A stretch of DNA of 64,000 nt, taken from contig CAVZYJ010000008.1 of NCBI GenBank assembly GCA_963779485.1, positions 310,001 to 374,000 of the forward strand, written 5' to 3'. Every line of letters begins with the position of its first letter. The first letter of the stretch is position 1. The position numbers and the translations under genes are program-made. Origin of the DNA: CAVVJA01 sp963779485 (GTDB taxonomy: Bacteria; Actinomycetota; Actinomycetes; Mycobacteriales; Jatrophihabitantaceae). The notes below the pieces were generated by a model. It was not told where the DNA came from. It saw only the letters and a program-made list of their open reading frames with translations, and searched no databases. This document shows positions 32,612-42,536 of the stretch, piece by piece.

Positions 32612-34322
32612 ATGCTGAACGCACCCCTCTCGGCCGCGGCCCGCGCCGAGGCCCTGCGTCGAGCTGGCCGAGACCGAGGTCGACGTGCTCGTGGTCGGCG
32701 GTGGCGTCGTCGGCGCCGGAGCCGCCCTCGACGCCGTGACCCGCGGGCTGTCGACTGGCATTGTCGAGGCGCGGGATTGGGCGAGTGGCACCTCGAGCCG
32801 GTCGAGCAAGCTGATCCACGGCGGCCTGCGCTACCTCGAGATGCTGGACTTCGGCCTGGTCCGCGAGGCGCTCCACGAACGTGGGTTGCTGTTGTCGACA
32901 CTTGCGCCGCACCTCGTCCGGCCGGTGTCGTTCCTCTACCCGCTGACGCACCACGCGTGGGAACGGCCTTACGTCGGCGCCGGAATCGCGCTCTACGACG
33001 CGATGGCCACCGGCTCGGTCGCCTCGCGGGCGCTCCCCATGCATCGCCACCTCAGCCGGCGCCGGGCACTCCGCCTGGCCCCCTGCCTGCGCCGGGAATC
33101 CCTGACCGGCGCCGTGCAGTACTGGGATGCCCAGGTCGACGACGCCCGGCACACCATGACCGTCGTGCGGACCGCAGCGTCGTTCGGCGCGCTGGCGGCC
33201 AACCGGGTCAAGGTCGTCGACTTCCTGCGCCAGGGCGAGCGGGTGACCGGTGCCCAGCTCGTCGACCTGGAGACGGGCGAGTCGGTGACCGCCCGCGCCA
33301 AGCAGGTGATCAACGCGACCGGGGTGTGGACGGACGATACCCAGGCCTTGGCCGACACCCGCGGCCAGTTCCACGTCCGGGCGTCCAAGGGCATCCACCT
33401 CGTGGTGCCGCGGGACCGGTTGCAGTCCACCACCGGGATCATCCTGCGCACCGAGACGAGCGTGCTGCTGGTCATCCCATGGGGCCGACATTGGATCATC
33501 GGGACGACCGACACCGATTGGGCACTGGACAAGGCCCACCCCGCCGCGAGCGCGACGGACATCGACTACCTGCTCGAGCGCGTGAACCAGGTGCTGACCT
33601 CGCCGCTGTCCCGGGAGGATGTCGAGGGCGTCTACGCCGGGTTGCGCCCACTGCTGTCCGGCGAGTCGGAGTCGACGTCGAAACTCTCTCGCGAGCACGT
33701 CGTGGGGCATCCGGTACCCGGCTTGGTCGTCGTGGCCGGTGGCAAGTACACGACCTACCGGGTAATGGCGGCCGACGCCGTCAACGAGGCGGTGCGCAGT
33801 CTCGACGCCCGGGTGCCGGACTCCTGCACCGACCGGGTCCCGCTCGTCGGGGCGGAGGGATTCCCCGGCCTGTGGAATCAGCGCAACCGGCTGGCCGCCG
33901 TGTCGGGACTGCATGTCGCCCGCATCGAGCACCTGCTCCACCGCTACGGGTCGACGATCGACGAGCTGCTCGCGCTCGTGCAAGCCGATCCGTCACTGGC
34001 CGAGCCGCTTCCCGGCGCGGACGACTACCTCCGGGTCGAGGCGCTGTACGCGGTCACGCACGAGGGGGGCCGGCACCTGGAAGACATTCTCGCCCGCCGC
34101 ACCCGCATCTCGATCGAGTCATGGGACCGCGGGGTGGAGTGCGCGGACACCGTGGCCCGCCTTGTCGCCGGCCCGCTCGGCTGGGACGAGGCCCAACGGC
34201 GGCGCGAGGTCGAGCATTACCGCACCCGGGTCGCGGCCGAGCGCGAGTCCCAGAACCAGCGCGACGACGCGACCGCGGACGCGGCCCGGCTGGGCGCGCC
34301 GGACATCGTGCACACCGGCTGA
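32612..34322 (+). CDS. glpD: Glycerol-3-phosphate dehydrogenase, frameshifted near its start
   Basis: FAD-dependent oxidation of glycerol-3-phosphate to dihydroxyacetone phosphate at the membrane, about 569 residues when repaired. The FAD loop VLVVGGGVVGAGAALDAVTR, the ATG-like WASGTSSRSSKLIHGGLRYL and IIGTTDTDWALD are intact; the C-terminal domain ends after ARLVAGPLGWDEAQR. ATG 32612 gives MLNAPLSAAARAEAL and then loses phase near 32659, where CGTCGAG read as CGCGAG would continue ELAETEVDVLVVGG. ATG 32598, overlapping the glpK stop, is also in the downstream phase but meets a stop after six codons. One inserted base is the simplest account. Confidence 0.9.
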
Positions 34323-34329
34323 GTCGGGC

Positions 34330-35232
34330 TTACGGCGCCTCGTTGGTGAACTGGAAGCGGACCCGAACCGAACCGTCGAGCGGCACCACCAGCACGGTGT
34401 CGCTGGCCGACCAGACGGGTGGCACCAAGAACATCCGATTGTTCCCTTGGATGAGCAGGTGCAGATTCCGGTAGCGGTAGTGGAACGTCTGCCCCTCGGT
34501 CGTGGGTGTCAGGGCGGTCTCCTTGACGCCCGGGTCGAAGAGGAACAGCCGCTCCTTGGTGTCGAGGATGACTATTGGTAGGTCGTCGAGGTGGCGCGCG
34601 GTCGATCGGGCGAGGCCGCGGCCGGTCCACTGGGCGATGGTGGCAGTGGACCAAAACACCGTCGCAGCCACGAGAAAGCACAATAGGACCAGACCCATAC
34701 GACGCAGCGTGGGTGAGCGGGCCGGCGGCTTGTCGCCGTCCTGCGCTGCGGACAGGCGAGCCACGAGTCGCCACGTGTAGGCGACGACACCGGCCCCGAT
34801 CGCGACCACCACCGGCGTTACGAGGTTGTAGTACGGCCACTCGCCGAGCACGGGGTACAGCCCGATCAGCACCATCCCGGCGATGAACACGACCAGGCCG
34901 GCCGCCAGCGTTCGGCGGGCGATCACCAGAACTGTTGCCGGCTCCGCCCCCTGAATGCGCGCGGTGATCCACAGATGAGCGACGACGAGCGCCAGTCCGA
35001 TCACGACCAGCCCGAGGAGCGGAACGAGCAGCGACTGCCCACTGCGCATGACGTAGTCCTGCGTGCTGAGCCCGATCGTGTCCACATCTATGCCGAAGTA
35101 GTCGTACTTCGCGCTGGACGAGACGTAACCGAAGTAGAACAGCAATCCGCTGATGACCGTGACGGGAGCGGCGATGCTCGCGCCGAGGCTGAACCAGTGC
35201 TCGAGCTGACTCGGCGAACGCTCCTCCGCCAC
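34330..35232 (-). CDS. Membrane protein of unknown function
   Basis: 300 residues. Four to five TM helices (about 17-38, 68-88, 104-125, 136-158 and 180-203) are followed by a 95-residue soluble C-terminal domain. The soluble part has a beta-rich pattern (PIVILDTKERLFLFDPGVKE, FHYRYRNLHLLIQGNNRMFL, SVRVRFQFTNEAP). I do not recognise the family. It is cotranscribed with the lipoprotein gene upstream (3 bases apart), so the two may form one envelope unit. It is convergent with glpD (7 bases). Confidence 0.6.
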   Translation of the reverse strand: MAEERSPSQLEHWFSLGASIAAPVTVISGLLFYFGYVSSSAKYDYFGIDVDTIGLSTQDYVMRSGQSLLVPLLGLVVIGLALVVAHLWITARIQGAEPATVLVIARRTLAAGLVVFIAGMVLIGLYPVLGEWPYYNLVTPVVVAIGAGVVAYTWRLVARLSAAQDGDKPPARSPTLRRMGLVLLCFLVAATVFWSTATIAQWTGRGLARSTARHLDDLPIVILDTKERLFLFDPGVKETALTPTTEGQTFHYRYRNLHLLIQGNNRMFLVPPVWSASDTVLVVPLDGSVRVRFQFTNEAP

Positions 35233-35235
35233 CCG

Positions 35236-35901
35236 CTAGCCTTCCGAGCCGCCTGAGCTCTCGCTCGCGGAGCTCTCGCTTCCGTTACCGGGGTTTTGCG
35301 GCAGCTCATCCTTTGACACGCCTAAATGCACCAGGTGGCCAGGGGCGTTCGCCGCGTCCTCCTTCACCTTCTCGCAGGTCGCATCATCGGGTGCGATGCA
35401 GGTGCCCTCAAGGCCTACTGTCCCGTTCAGGTCACGCGGGGGCTGGGGTATGGCGTAGCCGACCCGGACCTGGCAAGAACCCTGGTCCGAGGTGAACACG
35501 TAGTTGCGACAGGGCGTTTGACAGGACGTGCCCTGTTCGGTGAAGTCGCCTTTGACGTCGACGCCGGTGATCACGATCTTGACGCCGTCCCGAAACGCCG
35601 GGTCGGACCAACTGACATCGACGCAGTCCGGGTTGTCCCCAGGGCCACTGCCTCCGACCGGAAGGGACGCAAGCTCGACTCCCGGCTTGCCCTGTGGCGC
35701 CTGAGGTTGCTCTTGGCTCGTCTGCTCCGGTGCCGGCGCCTGCGGACCGGCCGCCGAGGTCGCGGCGTCGTCGCCGGCTGGTGAACTGGAGGTCCCGGTA
35801 GTGGAGCTGCTCGAGCCGGTGCCACTGCTGCACGACGCCAACCCGACCGCGACGGCGCAGATCGTTGCCATGATCAGCCCGGCGTGAAGTCTTGGTGACA
35901 T
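35236..35901 (-). CDS. Cysteine-containing lipoprotein of unknown function
   Basis: About 221 residues. The signal peptide ends with lipobox VGLASC, then a 45-residue Ser/Thr/Pro/Gln linker. A globular domain (about 75-190) carries several paired cysteines (NPDCVDVSW, GTSCQTPCRNYVF, GSCQVRV, EGTCIAPDDATCEK) that could form disulfides outside the membrane. A Ser/Gly-rich tail ends it. ATG 35901 has GGGGG 8-9 nt upstream; GTG 35910 is an alternative. First gene of a two-gene unit with the membrane protein downstream. Confidence 0.6.
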   Translation of the reverse strand: MSPRLHAGLIMATICAVAVGLASCSSGTGSSSSTTGTSSSPAGDDAATSAAGPQAPAPEQTSQEQPQAPQGKPGVELASLPVGGSGPGDNPDCVDVSWSDPAFRDGVKIVITGVDVKGDFTEQGTSCQTPCRNYVFTSDQGSCQVRVGYAIPQPPRDLNGTVGLEGTCIAPDDATCEKVKEDAANAPGHLVHLGVSKDELPQNPGNGSESSASESSGGSEG

Positions 35902-35993
35902 GGCACTCACCCCCTGCCGACCTGGAGGCTAGCAGTCGGCCGGTAGATACATCGGCATTCACATCAACTTGCCCGCTGTGAGGCGTGTGCGAC

Positions 35994-38114
35994 TCAGGGT
36001 TGGCTGCGGGGTTCGGTGACGGCGCGGGCAGCTGCCGGGCCGCGCGCGAGCAGCAGCTTGAACCCGTCTTCATCGAGAATCGGTACCTTGAGCTGCACGG
36101 CCTTCTCATACTTCGTTCCGGGCGAATCGCCGGCAACGACGAACGAGGTCTTCTTCGATACCGATCCGGACACCTTCCCGCCGCGCGACGTCACCGCCTC
36201 CGCCGCCGAGTCGCGGGAGTAGTCCGTGAGCCCTCCGGTCACGACGACCACGACGCCGTCCAGTGGCCGTTCGGCCCGGTCGGGGATTTCCTCGGCCAGC
36301 GACACTCCGGCCGCGCGCCATTTCTCGACGATGCCGCGGTGCCAATCGACCGCGAACCATTCCTGCAGGGCGTCCGCGATCGTCGGGCCGACACCATCGG
36401 CCGCCGCCAGCTCCTCCGCGGACGCGGCCGCAATGCGGTCCAGCGACCGGAACTCTCGAGCCAGGGCCTGCGCAGCCGTCGGACCGACATGGCGGATGGA
36501 CAAGCCGACGAGCACGCGCCACAACGGTCGCTGCTTGGCGGACTGGAGATTCTCGAGCAGCTTCTCGCCGATCGCGTTGAGGTCCCCGGCCTGGCGAACC
36601 CGACCCTTGACCTTGCTGTCCCGGGTGAGGCGGAACAGCTCGACCTGGCGCAGGGCGTCGGCGTCGAGATCGAACAAGTCCCCTTCGTCGGTGATCACGC
36701 CGGCCTCCAGCAGCGCAGCGGCCGCTTCGTAGCCCAGAGCTTCGATGTCGAACGCCCCGCGCCCGGCGACATGGAAGATCCGCTCCCGGAGTTGGGCCGG
36801 GCAGGAGCGGGCGTTCGGGCATCGGATATCCGCGTCGCCCTCCTTCTCCGGCCCGACCGGTGTGCCGCACGCCGGACAGTTCGTGGGCATGACGAAGGGC
36901 CACTCGCTGCCGTCGCGGAGGGCGACCACCGGGCCGACGATCTCCGGGATCACGTCGCCGGCCTTGCGCAGCACCACCGTGTCGCCGATCAGCACGCCCT
37001 TGCGCTCCACCTCGCTCTCGTTGTGCAGCGTCGCCATCTCGACGGTGGAGCCGGATACCCGGACCGGTTCCATGACGCCGAACGGCGTAATCCGACCGGT
37101 GCGCCCGACGTTGACCCGGATGTCGAGCAGCTTCGTGTTGACCTCTTCCGGTGGGTACTTGAACGCGATGGCCCAGCGCGGCGCCCGACTCGTGGCGCCC
37201 AGCCGGCGCTGCACGCCGAGGTCGTCGACCTTGACCACCACGCCGTCAATCTCGTGCTCGACCGAATGTCGATGCTCCCCGTAGTGGTCGATGAACGCCT
37301 CCACCTGGCCGAGATCCGGCTTGACCTCGGCCCGGGCCGACGTTGCCAAGCCCCAACCGTGCAACCGGGCGTACCAGCCCGACTGACTCGTCACCTCCGG
37401 ACCGCCCTCCACCCGCCCGACGCCGTGCACCACCATGCGCAGCGGCCGAGTGGCGGTCACTCGGGGGTCTTTCTGGCGAAGCGATCCGGCGGCGGCGTTG
37501 CGCGGATTGGCGAACGGTGCCCTGCCCAAGGCGACGAGCGCCTCGTTCAACCCCTCGAAGTCGGCGACCGGGAAGTACACCTCGCCCCGGACCTCCAGGA
37601 CGGCCGGCAGCTCGTCTCCGTGCAGCCGGTGCGGGATGCCCTCGATGGTGCGGATGTTCGGGGTGACGTCCTCGCCGGTGCGCCCGTCGCCTCGCGTCGC
37701 GCCGCGGACGAGCCGACCCGCGCGATAGACCAGGTCGACGGCCAGCCCGTCGACCTTCAGCTCGCACAGGTAGGCGGGAACGTCGCCCACCTCGCGTTCC
37801 ACCCGGTGGGCCCAGGCCGTGAGCTCCTCGACCGTGAAGGCGTTGTCCAGCGAGAGCAGCCGCTCCAGGTGCTCGACGGCAGTGAACAACGTGGAATAGG
37901 TGCCGGCGACCCGCTGAGTCGGTGACGAGGGTGTCCGCAATTCGGGATAGCTGGCCTCGAGCTGCTGGAGGCGACGCATGAGCGCGTCGTATTCCGCATC
38001 ACTCGCCGTCGGGGCATCGAGAATGTAGTAGCGGTAGGAATGCTCGTCGAGCTCCTGGGACAGCCGAGCGTGCTCCTCGCGGGCGTCCGGCGGCGCCGCC
38101 GACGGCGCGCTCAT
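35994..38114 (-). CDS. ligA: NAD-dependent DNA ligase
   Basis: 706 residues. It seals nicks using NAD+, essential in replication. The adenylated lysine is Lys120 in CELKVDGLAVDL. The NAD-binding Ia domain (HSYRYYILDAPTASDAEYD) is complete. The OB fold is followed by the four-Cys zinc finger (CPACGTPV ... CPNARSCPAQL), HhH repeats (VGPTAAQALAREF and AADGVGPTIADALQ) and a C-terminal BRCT domain (VVVVTGGLTDYSRDSAAEAV). ATG 38114 gives the family N-terminus; an upstream in-frame extension of 61 residues is not conserved. Confidence 0.95.
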   Translation of the reverse strand: MSAPSAAPPDAREEHARLSQELDEHSYRYYILDAPTASDAEYDALMRRLQQLEASYPELRTPSSPTQRVAGTYSTLFTAVEHLERLLSLDNAFTVEELTAWAHRVEREVGDVPAYLCELKVDGLAVDLVYRAGRLVRGATRGDGRTGEDVTPNIRTIEGIPHRLHGDELPAVLEVRGEVYFPVADFEGLNEALVALGRAPFANPRNAAAGSLRQKDPRVTATRPLRMVVHGVGRVEGGPEVTSQSGWYARLHGWGLATSARAEVKPDLGQVEAFIDHYGEHRHSVEHEIDGVVVKVDDLGVQRRLGATSRAPRWAIAFKYPPEEVNTKLLDIRVNVGRTGRITPFGVMEPVRVSGSTVEMATLHNESEVERKGVLIGDTVVLRKAGDVIPEIVGPVVALRDGSEWPFVMPTNCPACGTPVGPEKEGDADIRCPNARSCPAQLRERIFHVAGRGAFDIEALGYEAAAALLEAGVITDEGDLFDLDADALRQVELFRLTRDSKVKGRVRQAGDLNAIGEKLLENLQSAKQRPLWRVLVGLSIRHVGPTAAQALAREFRSLDRIAAASAEELAAADGVGPTIADALQEWFAVDWHRGIVEKWRAAGVSLAEEIPDRAERPLDGVVVVVTGGLTDYSRDSAAEAVTSRGGKVSGSVSKKTSFVVAGDSPGTKYEKAVQLKVPILDEDGFKLLLARGPAAARAVTEPRSQP

Positions 38115-38203
38115 CGACGGACCTTGTCGATCCGCCGCGCCTGCGGCTCTCGCGTGTTCACGGGGACACGGTACTTCTCCGGTCCGACGATAAGGTCGGT
38201 CCG

Positions 38204-40297
38204 ATGAGCGCAGGGAACGCGCCGGCGGTGGGGCGCAAGCCCTATCTCCACGACCTGGTGATCGCGGTACAGGCACCGGTTCTCGCGCTGTCGACAATCG
38301 ATGGACAGATCCGCGACGGCGCGGCCGGTTGCTACGCCAGTGACCGGCGAATGCTCTCCGGGCTGGTGCTCACCGTCGACGGAGTCGAGCCGGTGCCACT
38401 CGAGGGACACCTCGACGGCGCGGCGCGGGCGCGGTTCGTGGCCGCCGCACTCGACCTGGGCGATGCGGGCGCCGACCCGACGGTGATCGTCGAGCGGGAC
38501 CGGTCGGTGACCGGCACGGCCGTGCGCGAGGTGATCACGGTGGTGTCGCACGCCAGCGAGCCGGTCAGTTGCACGGTACGGATCGCCCTGGCCTGCGATC
38601 TCGCGCCGATCTACGACGTGGCCAGCGGGCGTCCGGCGGCCGGGCTGGCGCCCGACGTCCAGCCGACGGCTACTCGTTGGCGGGGGGCGGACGGCGCGAC
38701 CGTCCGCGCGGAATACTCGCCGCCGGCTGACCGCACCACGCCCGACGGAACTCTGTCCTGGACAGTCGCTCTCCGCCGCCAGCAGGTCTGGGAGTTGGCG
38801 ATCAAGGCGACCATCGTCGACGATCCCGTGCGTGCAGTCGTCCTTCCGGTCGGCGACAACCGCGCGTTCTCGATCCCAACCGTGCGGCCGGGCGACAACC
38901 GGCTCACTGAATTGCTCGCCCAGAGCGTGAGCGACCTCCGCGGGTTACTCGTCGCCGACGCGGCGGAGAGCCACGACCAGATGCTGGCCGCAGGCGCGCC
39001 GTGGTTCCTCACTTTGTTCGGCCGGGATTCGATCTGGGCCGCTCGAATGACCCTTCCGCTCGGGACCCGACTCGCGGGCGGCACCCTGCGCGCATTGGCC
39101 CGCCGACAGGGGATCCGTATCGACGCCGCGGCTGAGGAGCAGCCGGGCAAGATCCTCCATGAGTTGCGGCGGACGGCTGTCGATCTCGCACCCTCGGGCC
39201 ACTCCCGTCGTGCCATCGTGCTGCCCCCCGTGTACTACGGCTCAGTCGACGCCACCTCGTTGTGGATCACGCTCCTGCACGACGCGTGGCGGTGGGGCCT
39301 CCCGACCGAGGAGGTCGAGACACTGATGCCGGCGCTGCACGCCGCGCTGGGCTGGCTGCGCGACTATGCCCTGGGATCGGACGGCTTCATCCGGTACGCC
39401 GATACCACCGGCCATGGGCTGGTAAACCAGGGCTGGAAGGACTCCCAGGACGCCGTTCAATTCTCTGACGGAACGCTCGCCGCGCCGCCGATCGCCCTGT
39501 GCGAGGTGCAGGCTTACGCGCACGCCGCAGCAGGCCACGCGGCGGCGTTGCTGGAGGCGTTCGACCGGCCGGGTGCGGAGTTCTGGCGCGGCTGGGCGGC
39601 GGAGCTTCGCTCACGCTTCCGGAACGCATTCTGGGTCGACGATGTCAGCGGCCGGTACCCGGCAATGGCGCTGGACGGGCACAGTCGGCCGGCCGACACA
39701 GTCACGTCCAATCTGGGCCATCTGCTCGGTACCGGCTTGCTCGACCCGGAGGAGACGGCCGCTGTGGTTCGCCGGCTGGCCGGCTCGGATCTCGACAGCG
39801 GCTTCGGGTTGCGCACCATGTCGGCGCGCGAGGCCGGCTACAACCCGCTGAGCTATCACTGTGGCTCCGTCTGGCCGCACGACACCGCGATCGCCATCGC
39901 CGGGTTGGCGGCTTCGCCCGGGCCCGAGGCCGCCTCCGCGGCCCGAAGCCTGATCGGCGGCCTGCTCGCCGCCGCGCCCGCATTCGCCGGACGGCTGCCA
40001 GAGCTCTACGGCGGGCAGGCCGCCACACTCGGCCGGCCGGTGCCGTACCCGTCGGCATGCCAGCCGCAGGCCTGGTCGGCCGCGGCGAGCCTGGTCATCG
40101 TGGCGGCCATCCTCGGACTGGCGGCTGATGTCCCGAGCGGAGTACTCCGCATCCGACCGATGCGCCCCTCCCCGGTCGGCGAGCTGACGATCCACGGGCT
40201 GCGGGTGGGCGGAGGACCGCTCGATGTCCAGCTGACGGCCAGCGGTGAGGTCGAGGTCATCGCCGCGCCGGCGGGGCTGACGATCCAACTCGACTAA
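38204..40297 (+). CDS. Glycogen-debranching (amylo-alpha-1,6-glucosidase-like) protein
   Basis: 697 residues. The N-terminal GDE_N_bis beta domain (about 15-190) has GCYASDRRMLSGLVLTVDG. An (alpha/alpha)6 catalytic barrel follows, with WFLTLFGRDSIWAARMTLPL, VYYGSVDATSLWITLLHDAW, QGWKDSQDAV and SYHCGSVWPHDTAIAIAGL. The acidic residues in GRDS, WKDSQD and WPHD fit the family's catalytic and substrate-binding positions. It probably acts on alpha-glucan branches or related oligosaccharides in the cytosol; no signal peptide is present. It is monocistronic, divergent from ligA. Confidence 0.85.
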   Translation: MSAGNAPAVGRKPYLHDLVIAVQAPVLALSTIDGQIRDGAAGCYASDRRMLSGLVLTVDGVEPVPLEGHLDGAARARFVAAALDLGDAGADPTVIVERDRSVTGTAVREVITVVSHASEPVSCTVRIALACDLAPIYDVASGRPAAGLAPDVQPTATRWRGADGATVRAEYSPPADRTTPDGTLSWTVALRRQQVWELAIKATIVDDPVRAVVLPVGDNRAFSIPTVRPGDNRLTELLAQSVSDLRGLLVADAAESHDQMLAAGAPWFLTLFGRDSIWAARMTLPLGTRLAGGTLRALARRQGIRIDAAAEEQPGKILHELRRTAVDLAPSGHSRRAIVLPPVYYGSVDATSLWITLLHDAWRWGLPTEEVETLMPALHAALGWLRDYALGSDGFIRYADTTGHGLVNQGWKDSQDAVQFSDGTLAAPPIALCEVQAYAHAAAGHAAALLEAFDRPGAEFWRGWAAELRSRFRNAFWVDDVSGRYPAMALDGHSRPADTVTSNLGHLLGTGLLDPEETAAVVRRLAGSDLDSGFGLRTMSAREAGYNPLSYHCGSVWPHDTAIAIAGLAASPGPEAASAARSLIGGLLAAAPAFAGRLPELYGGQAATLGRPVPYPSACQPQAWSAAASLVIVAAILGLAADVPSGVLRIRPMRPSPVGELTIHGLRVGGGPLDVQLTASGEVEVIAAPAGLTIQLD

Positions 40298-40424
40298 TGG
40301 ATCGCGGCGATCTCCGTCGTTTCCGTGCATCCCTGGTACCGGTGAGGCAGGTGAGCACCCCACGAGTGTTCATCCGCACCACCAAGACGCAGGAAGCGAC
40401 GGTAACGCCGCCCGGCAACCCCGC

Positions 40425-41426
40425 TCAGTCCGACAGATCGAGCAGCGCCCGCCCGACATCGCGCACCAGCGCAGTGGCCCGTCGCGCGTAGGCCGGTGTC
40501 GCGCCGGCGAGGCCACACGCCGGCGTGGGCACGACCGCCTCGGCGAGCCGGCCCGAAGCGAACCCCAGGGCCGACCACAGCCGCTCGATCCGGCGGCGCG
40601 CCTCGACCTGCGTCACCTCGGCATCCACCGCGGGCACGACGCCGAGCCAGAGGGACGTGCCCGCCTCGATCGCCTCGCCGAGCACGTCGTAGCCGACCGA
40701 GTCGACCAGATCGAGATCCACCGCGAGCGCGTCGGCGCCGGCCGCGCGCAGCACATCGACCGGGACCCCCGGCGCGCAACAGTGGACCACCCGGCCGCCA
40801 GCCGGAGCGACCTCGAGCACGTCGCGCAGCCTCGATTCGACGATGTTCGCCTCGACCGAGGCGACCGTCCCGTACCCGGACGGCGTCGGCACCGTTCCGG
40901 CCAGCACGGTCGGCAGCGACGGTTCGTCCAGCTGCACCACGAGGGTGGCCTGCGGAAGGCGCGCGGCCAGGTCGGACAGCGTCGCCCGCAGCCCCTCGGC
41001 CAGCGACGCGGCCAGATCCCGGGTGGCTCCGTGGTCGGATACGACGCGATGCCCGGATGGCAGCTCGAGTCCGGCGGCCAGCGTGCACGGTCCGGCGAAC
41101 TGGATCTTCAGGGCGCCGGTGTATCCCTCGGCCTGAGCCTGCAGGGTGTCGAGATCGCGAGTGAGCAGGTCGCGGGCGCGGCGCAGATCCCGGCCGGGGC
41201 GCGCAGTCACCCGCCAGCCGGAGGGCTGAACCTCGACCGGCAGATCGACGAGCAGCCCCGCCGTCCGGCCGATGAGTTCCGCGCCGACGCCTCGGGCCGG
41301 CAATTCCGGGACGTACGGCAGATCGGGGAGCTCGCCCAGGACGGTGCGAAGGGCCTCGTCAGCGTCGGTGCCCGGCCATGATCCGACGCCCGTGGCCGTG
41401 CCGGGCGGCCAGGGGTTGGTACCCAT
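40425..41426 (-). CDS. MetE-like (B12-independent methionine synthase fold) protein
   Basis: 333 residues, corresponding to only the C-terminal catalytic barrel of MetE. It begins ATGVGSWPGTDADEALR, has LKIQFAGPCTLAAGLELPSG, VVQLDEPSLPTVLAG and the zinc-ligand-like GRVVHCCAPGVP; PTPACGLAG carries the last Cys. MetE itself is over 700 residues, so this short actinobacterial form probably transfers a methyl group from another donor or acts in a related thiol step. It directly follows mnmA (TGATG overlap), placing it in a sulfur-related operon. Its exact reaction is unknown. Confidence 0.75.
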   Translation of the reverse strand: MGTNPWPPGTATGVGSWPGTDADEALRTVLGELPDLPYVPELPARGVGAELIGRTAGLLVDLPVEVQPSGWRVTARPGRDLRRARDLLTRDLDTLQAQAEGYTGALKIQFAGPCTLAAGLELPSGHRVVSDHGATRDLAASLAEGLRATLSDLAARLPQATLVVQLDEPSLPTVLAGTVPTPSGYGTVASVEANIVESRLRDVLEVAPAGGRVVHCCAPGVPVDVLRAAGADALAVDLDLVDSVGYDVLGEAIEAGTSLWLGVVPAVDAEVTQVEARRRIERLWSALGFASGRLAEAVVPTPACGLAGATPAYARRATALVRDVGRALLDLSD

Positions 41427-42517
41427 CAGCCGGCCACGGCTGGCTCGGCGTCCCGAGCAACAGACGTGATCGTCGCCGAGCCGACGACCGTGTCGGCGTC
41501 GTATACGACGATGGCCTGCCCGGCCGCCACGCCGCGTTGCGGCCGATCCAGGCGGGCAACGAGCCGATCGGCGAACGGGATGACCCCGGCGTTCGACACC
41601 ATGCCATGCGCGCGCAACTGCACCTGACCGGCGAATGGGCCGGTCGGCGCAACGCCTGACGTCCACACCGGGTGCTCGCCGATGATCCGCGTCACCTCGA
41701 GCTGCGCCGGTGATCCGACCAGAACCGTGTTCGTCGCCGGCACGACGGACAGCACGTAGCGCGGTGACCCGTCCGGTCCGGGCCGGTCCAGATGCAGGCC
41801 CCTCCGCTGACCCACGGTGAAGCCGAACGCGCCCTCGTGCCGGCCCACGACGGCACCCGTGGCGGCGTCGACGATCGGTCCGGATCGCTCGCCGAGCTGC
41901 CGGGCGAGGAACCCGCGAGTGTCGCCGTCGGCGATGAAGCAGATGTCGTGCGAGTCCGGCTTGCGGGCAACGGCGAGGCCGCGGTCGGCCGCCTCGGCCC
42001 GGACCTCCGCCTTGGTGGAGTCACCGAGCGGAAAGATGGCGTGGGCGAGCTGGGTCGCGGTCAGCACGGCCAGGACGTAGGACTGGTCCTTGCCGGCGTC
42101 GACCGAGCGCATCAGCCGGCCCTTGACCAGGCGGGCATGGTGGCCGGTGACCACGGCGTCGAACCCGAGCGCGAGGGCGCGATCGAGCACCGCGGCAAAC
42201 TTGATCTTCTCATTGCAGCGCAGGCACGGGTTGGGGGTGCGGCCGGCCGCGTACTCGGCCACGAAATCGTCGATGACATCGACGCGAAACCGTTCGGCGA
42301 GGTCCCAGACGTAGAACGGGATGCCGAGGACGTCGGCGCTGCGTCGGGCGTCGTCGGCGTCTTCGACCGAGCAGCAGCCGCGCGCCCCGTGCCGCAGGCT
42401 CGCCGGTTGCGCGGCAAGGGCCAGGTGGACGCCGGTCACCTCGTGCCCGGCGTCGACCGCGCGGGCAGCGGCGACGGCGGAGTCCACGCCGCCGCTCATC
42501 GCGGCGAGCACCCTCAT
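41426..42517 (-). CDS. mnmA: tRNA-specific 2-thiouridylase
   Basis: 363 residues. It thiolates U34 of tRNA-Glu, -Gln and -Lys using sulfur relayed from a cysteine desulfurase. The PP-loop is AAMSGGVDSAVAA. The two catalytic cysteines are in NPCLRCNEKIKF and HDICFIADGD. The C-terminal beta-barrel is complete (GFTVGQRRGL, YVLSVVPATNTV). It lies 19 bases after the cysteine desulfurase gene, which is the natural sulfur source, and is translationally coupled to the MetE-like gene. Confidence 0.95.
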   Translation of the reverse strand: MRVLAAMSGGVDSAVAAARAVDAGHEVTGVHLALAAQPASLRHGARGCCSVEDADDARRSADVLGIPFYVWDLAERFRVDVIDDFVAEYAAGRTPNPCLRCNEKIKFAAVLDRALALGFDAVVTGHHARLVKGRLMRSVDAGKDQSYVLAVLTATQLAHAIFPLGDSTKAEVRAEAADRGLAVARKPDSHDICFIADGDTRGFLARQLGERSGPIVDAATGAVVGRHEGAFGFTVGQRRGLHLDRPGPDGSPRYVLSVVPATNTVLVGSPAQLEVTRIIGEHPVWTSGVAPTGPFAGQVQLRAHGMVSNAGVIPFADRLVARLDRPQRGVAAGQAIVVYDADTVVGSATITSVARDAEPAVAG

Positions 42518-42536
42518 GAGCTGGGCGTCCGGACGA

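Noticed and set aside
35985..37925. Plus-strand frame of 646 codons
   Set aside because: Antisense to ligA; composition is that of a shadow frame.
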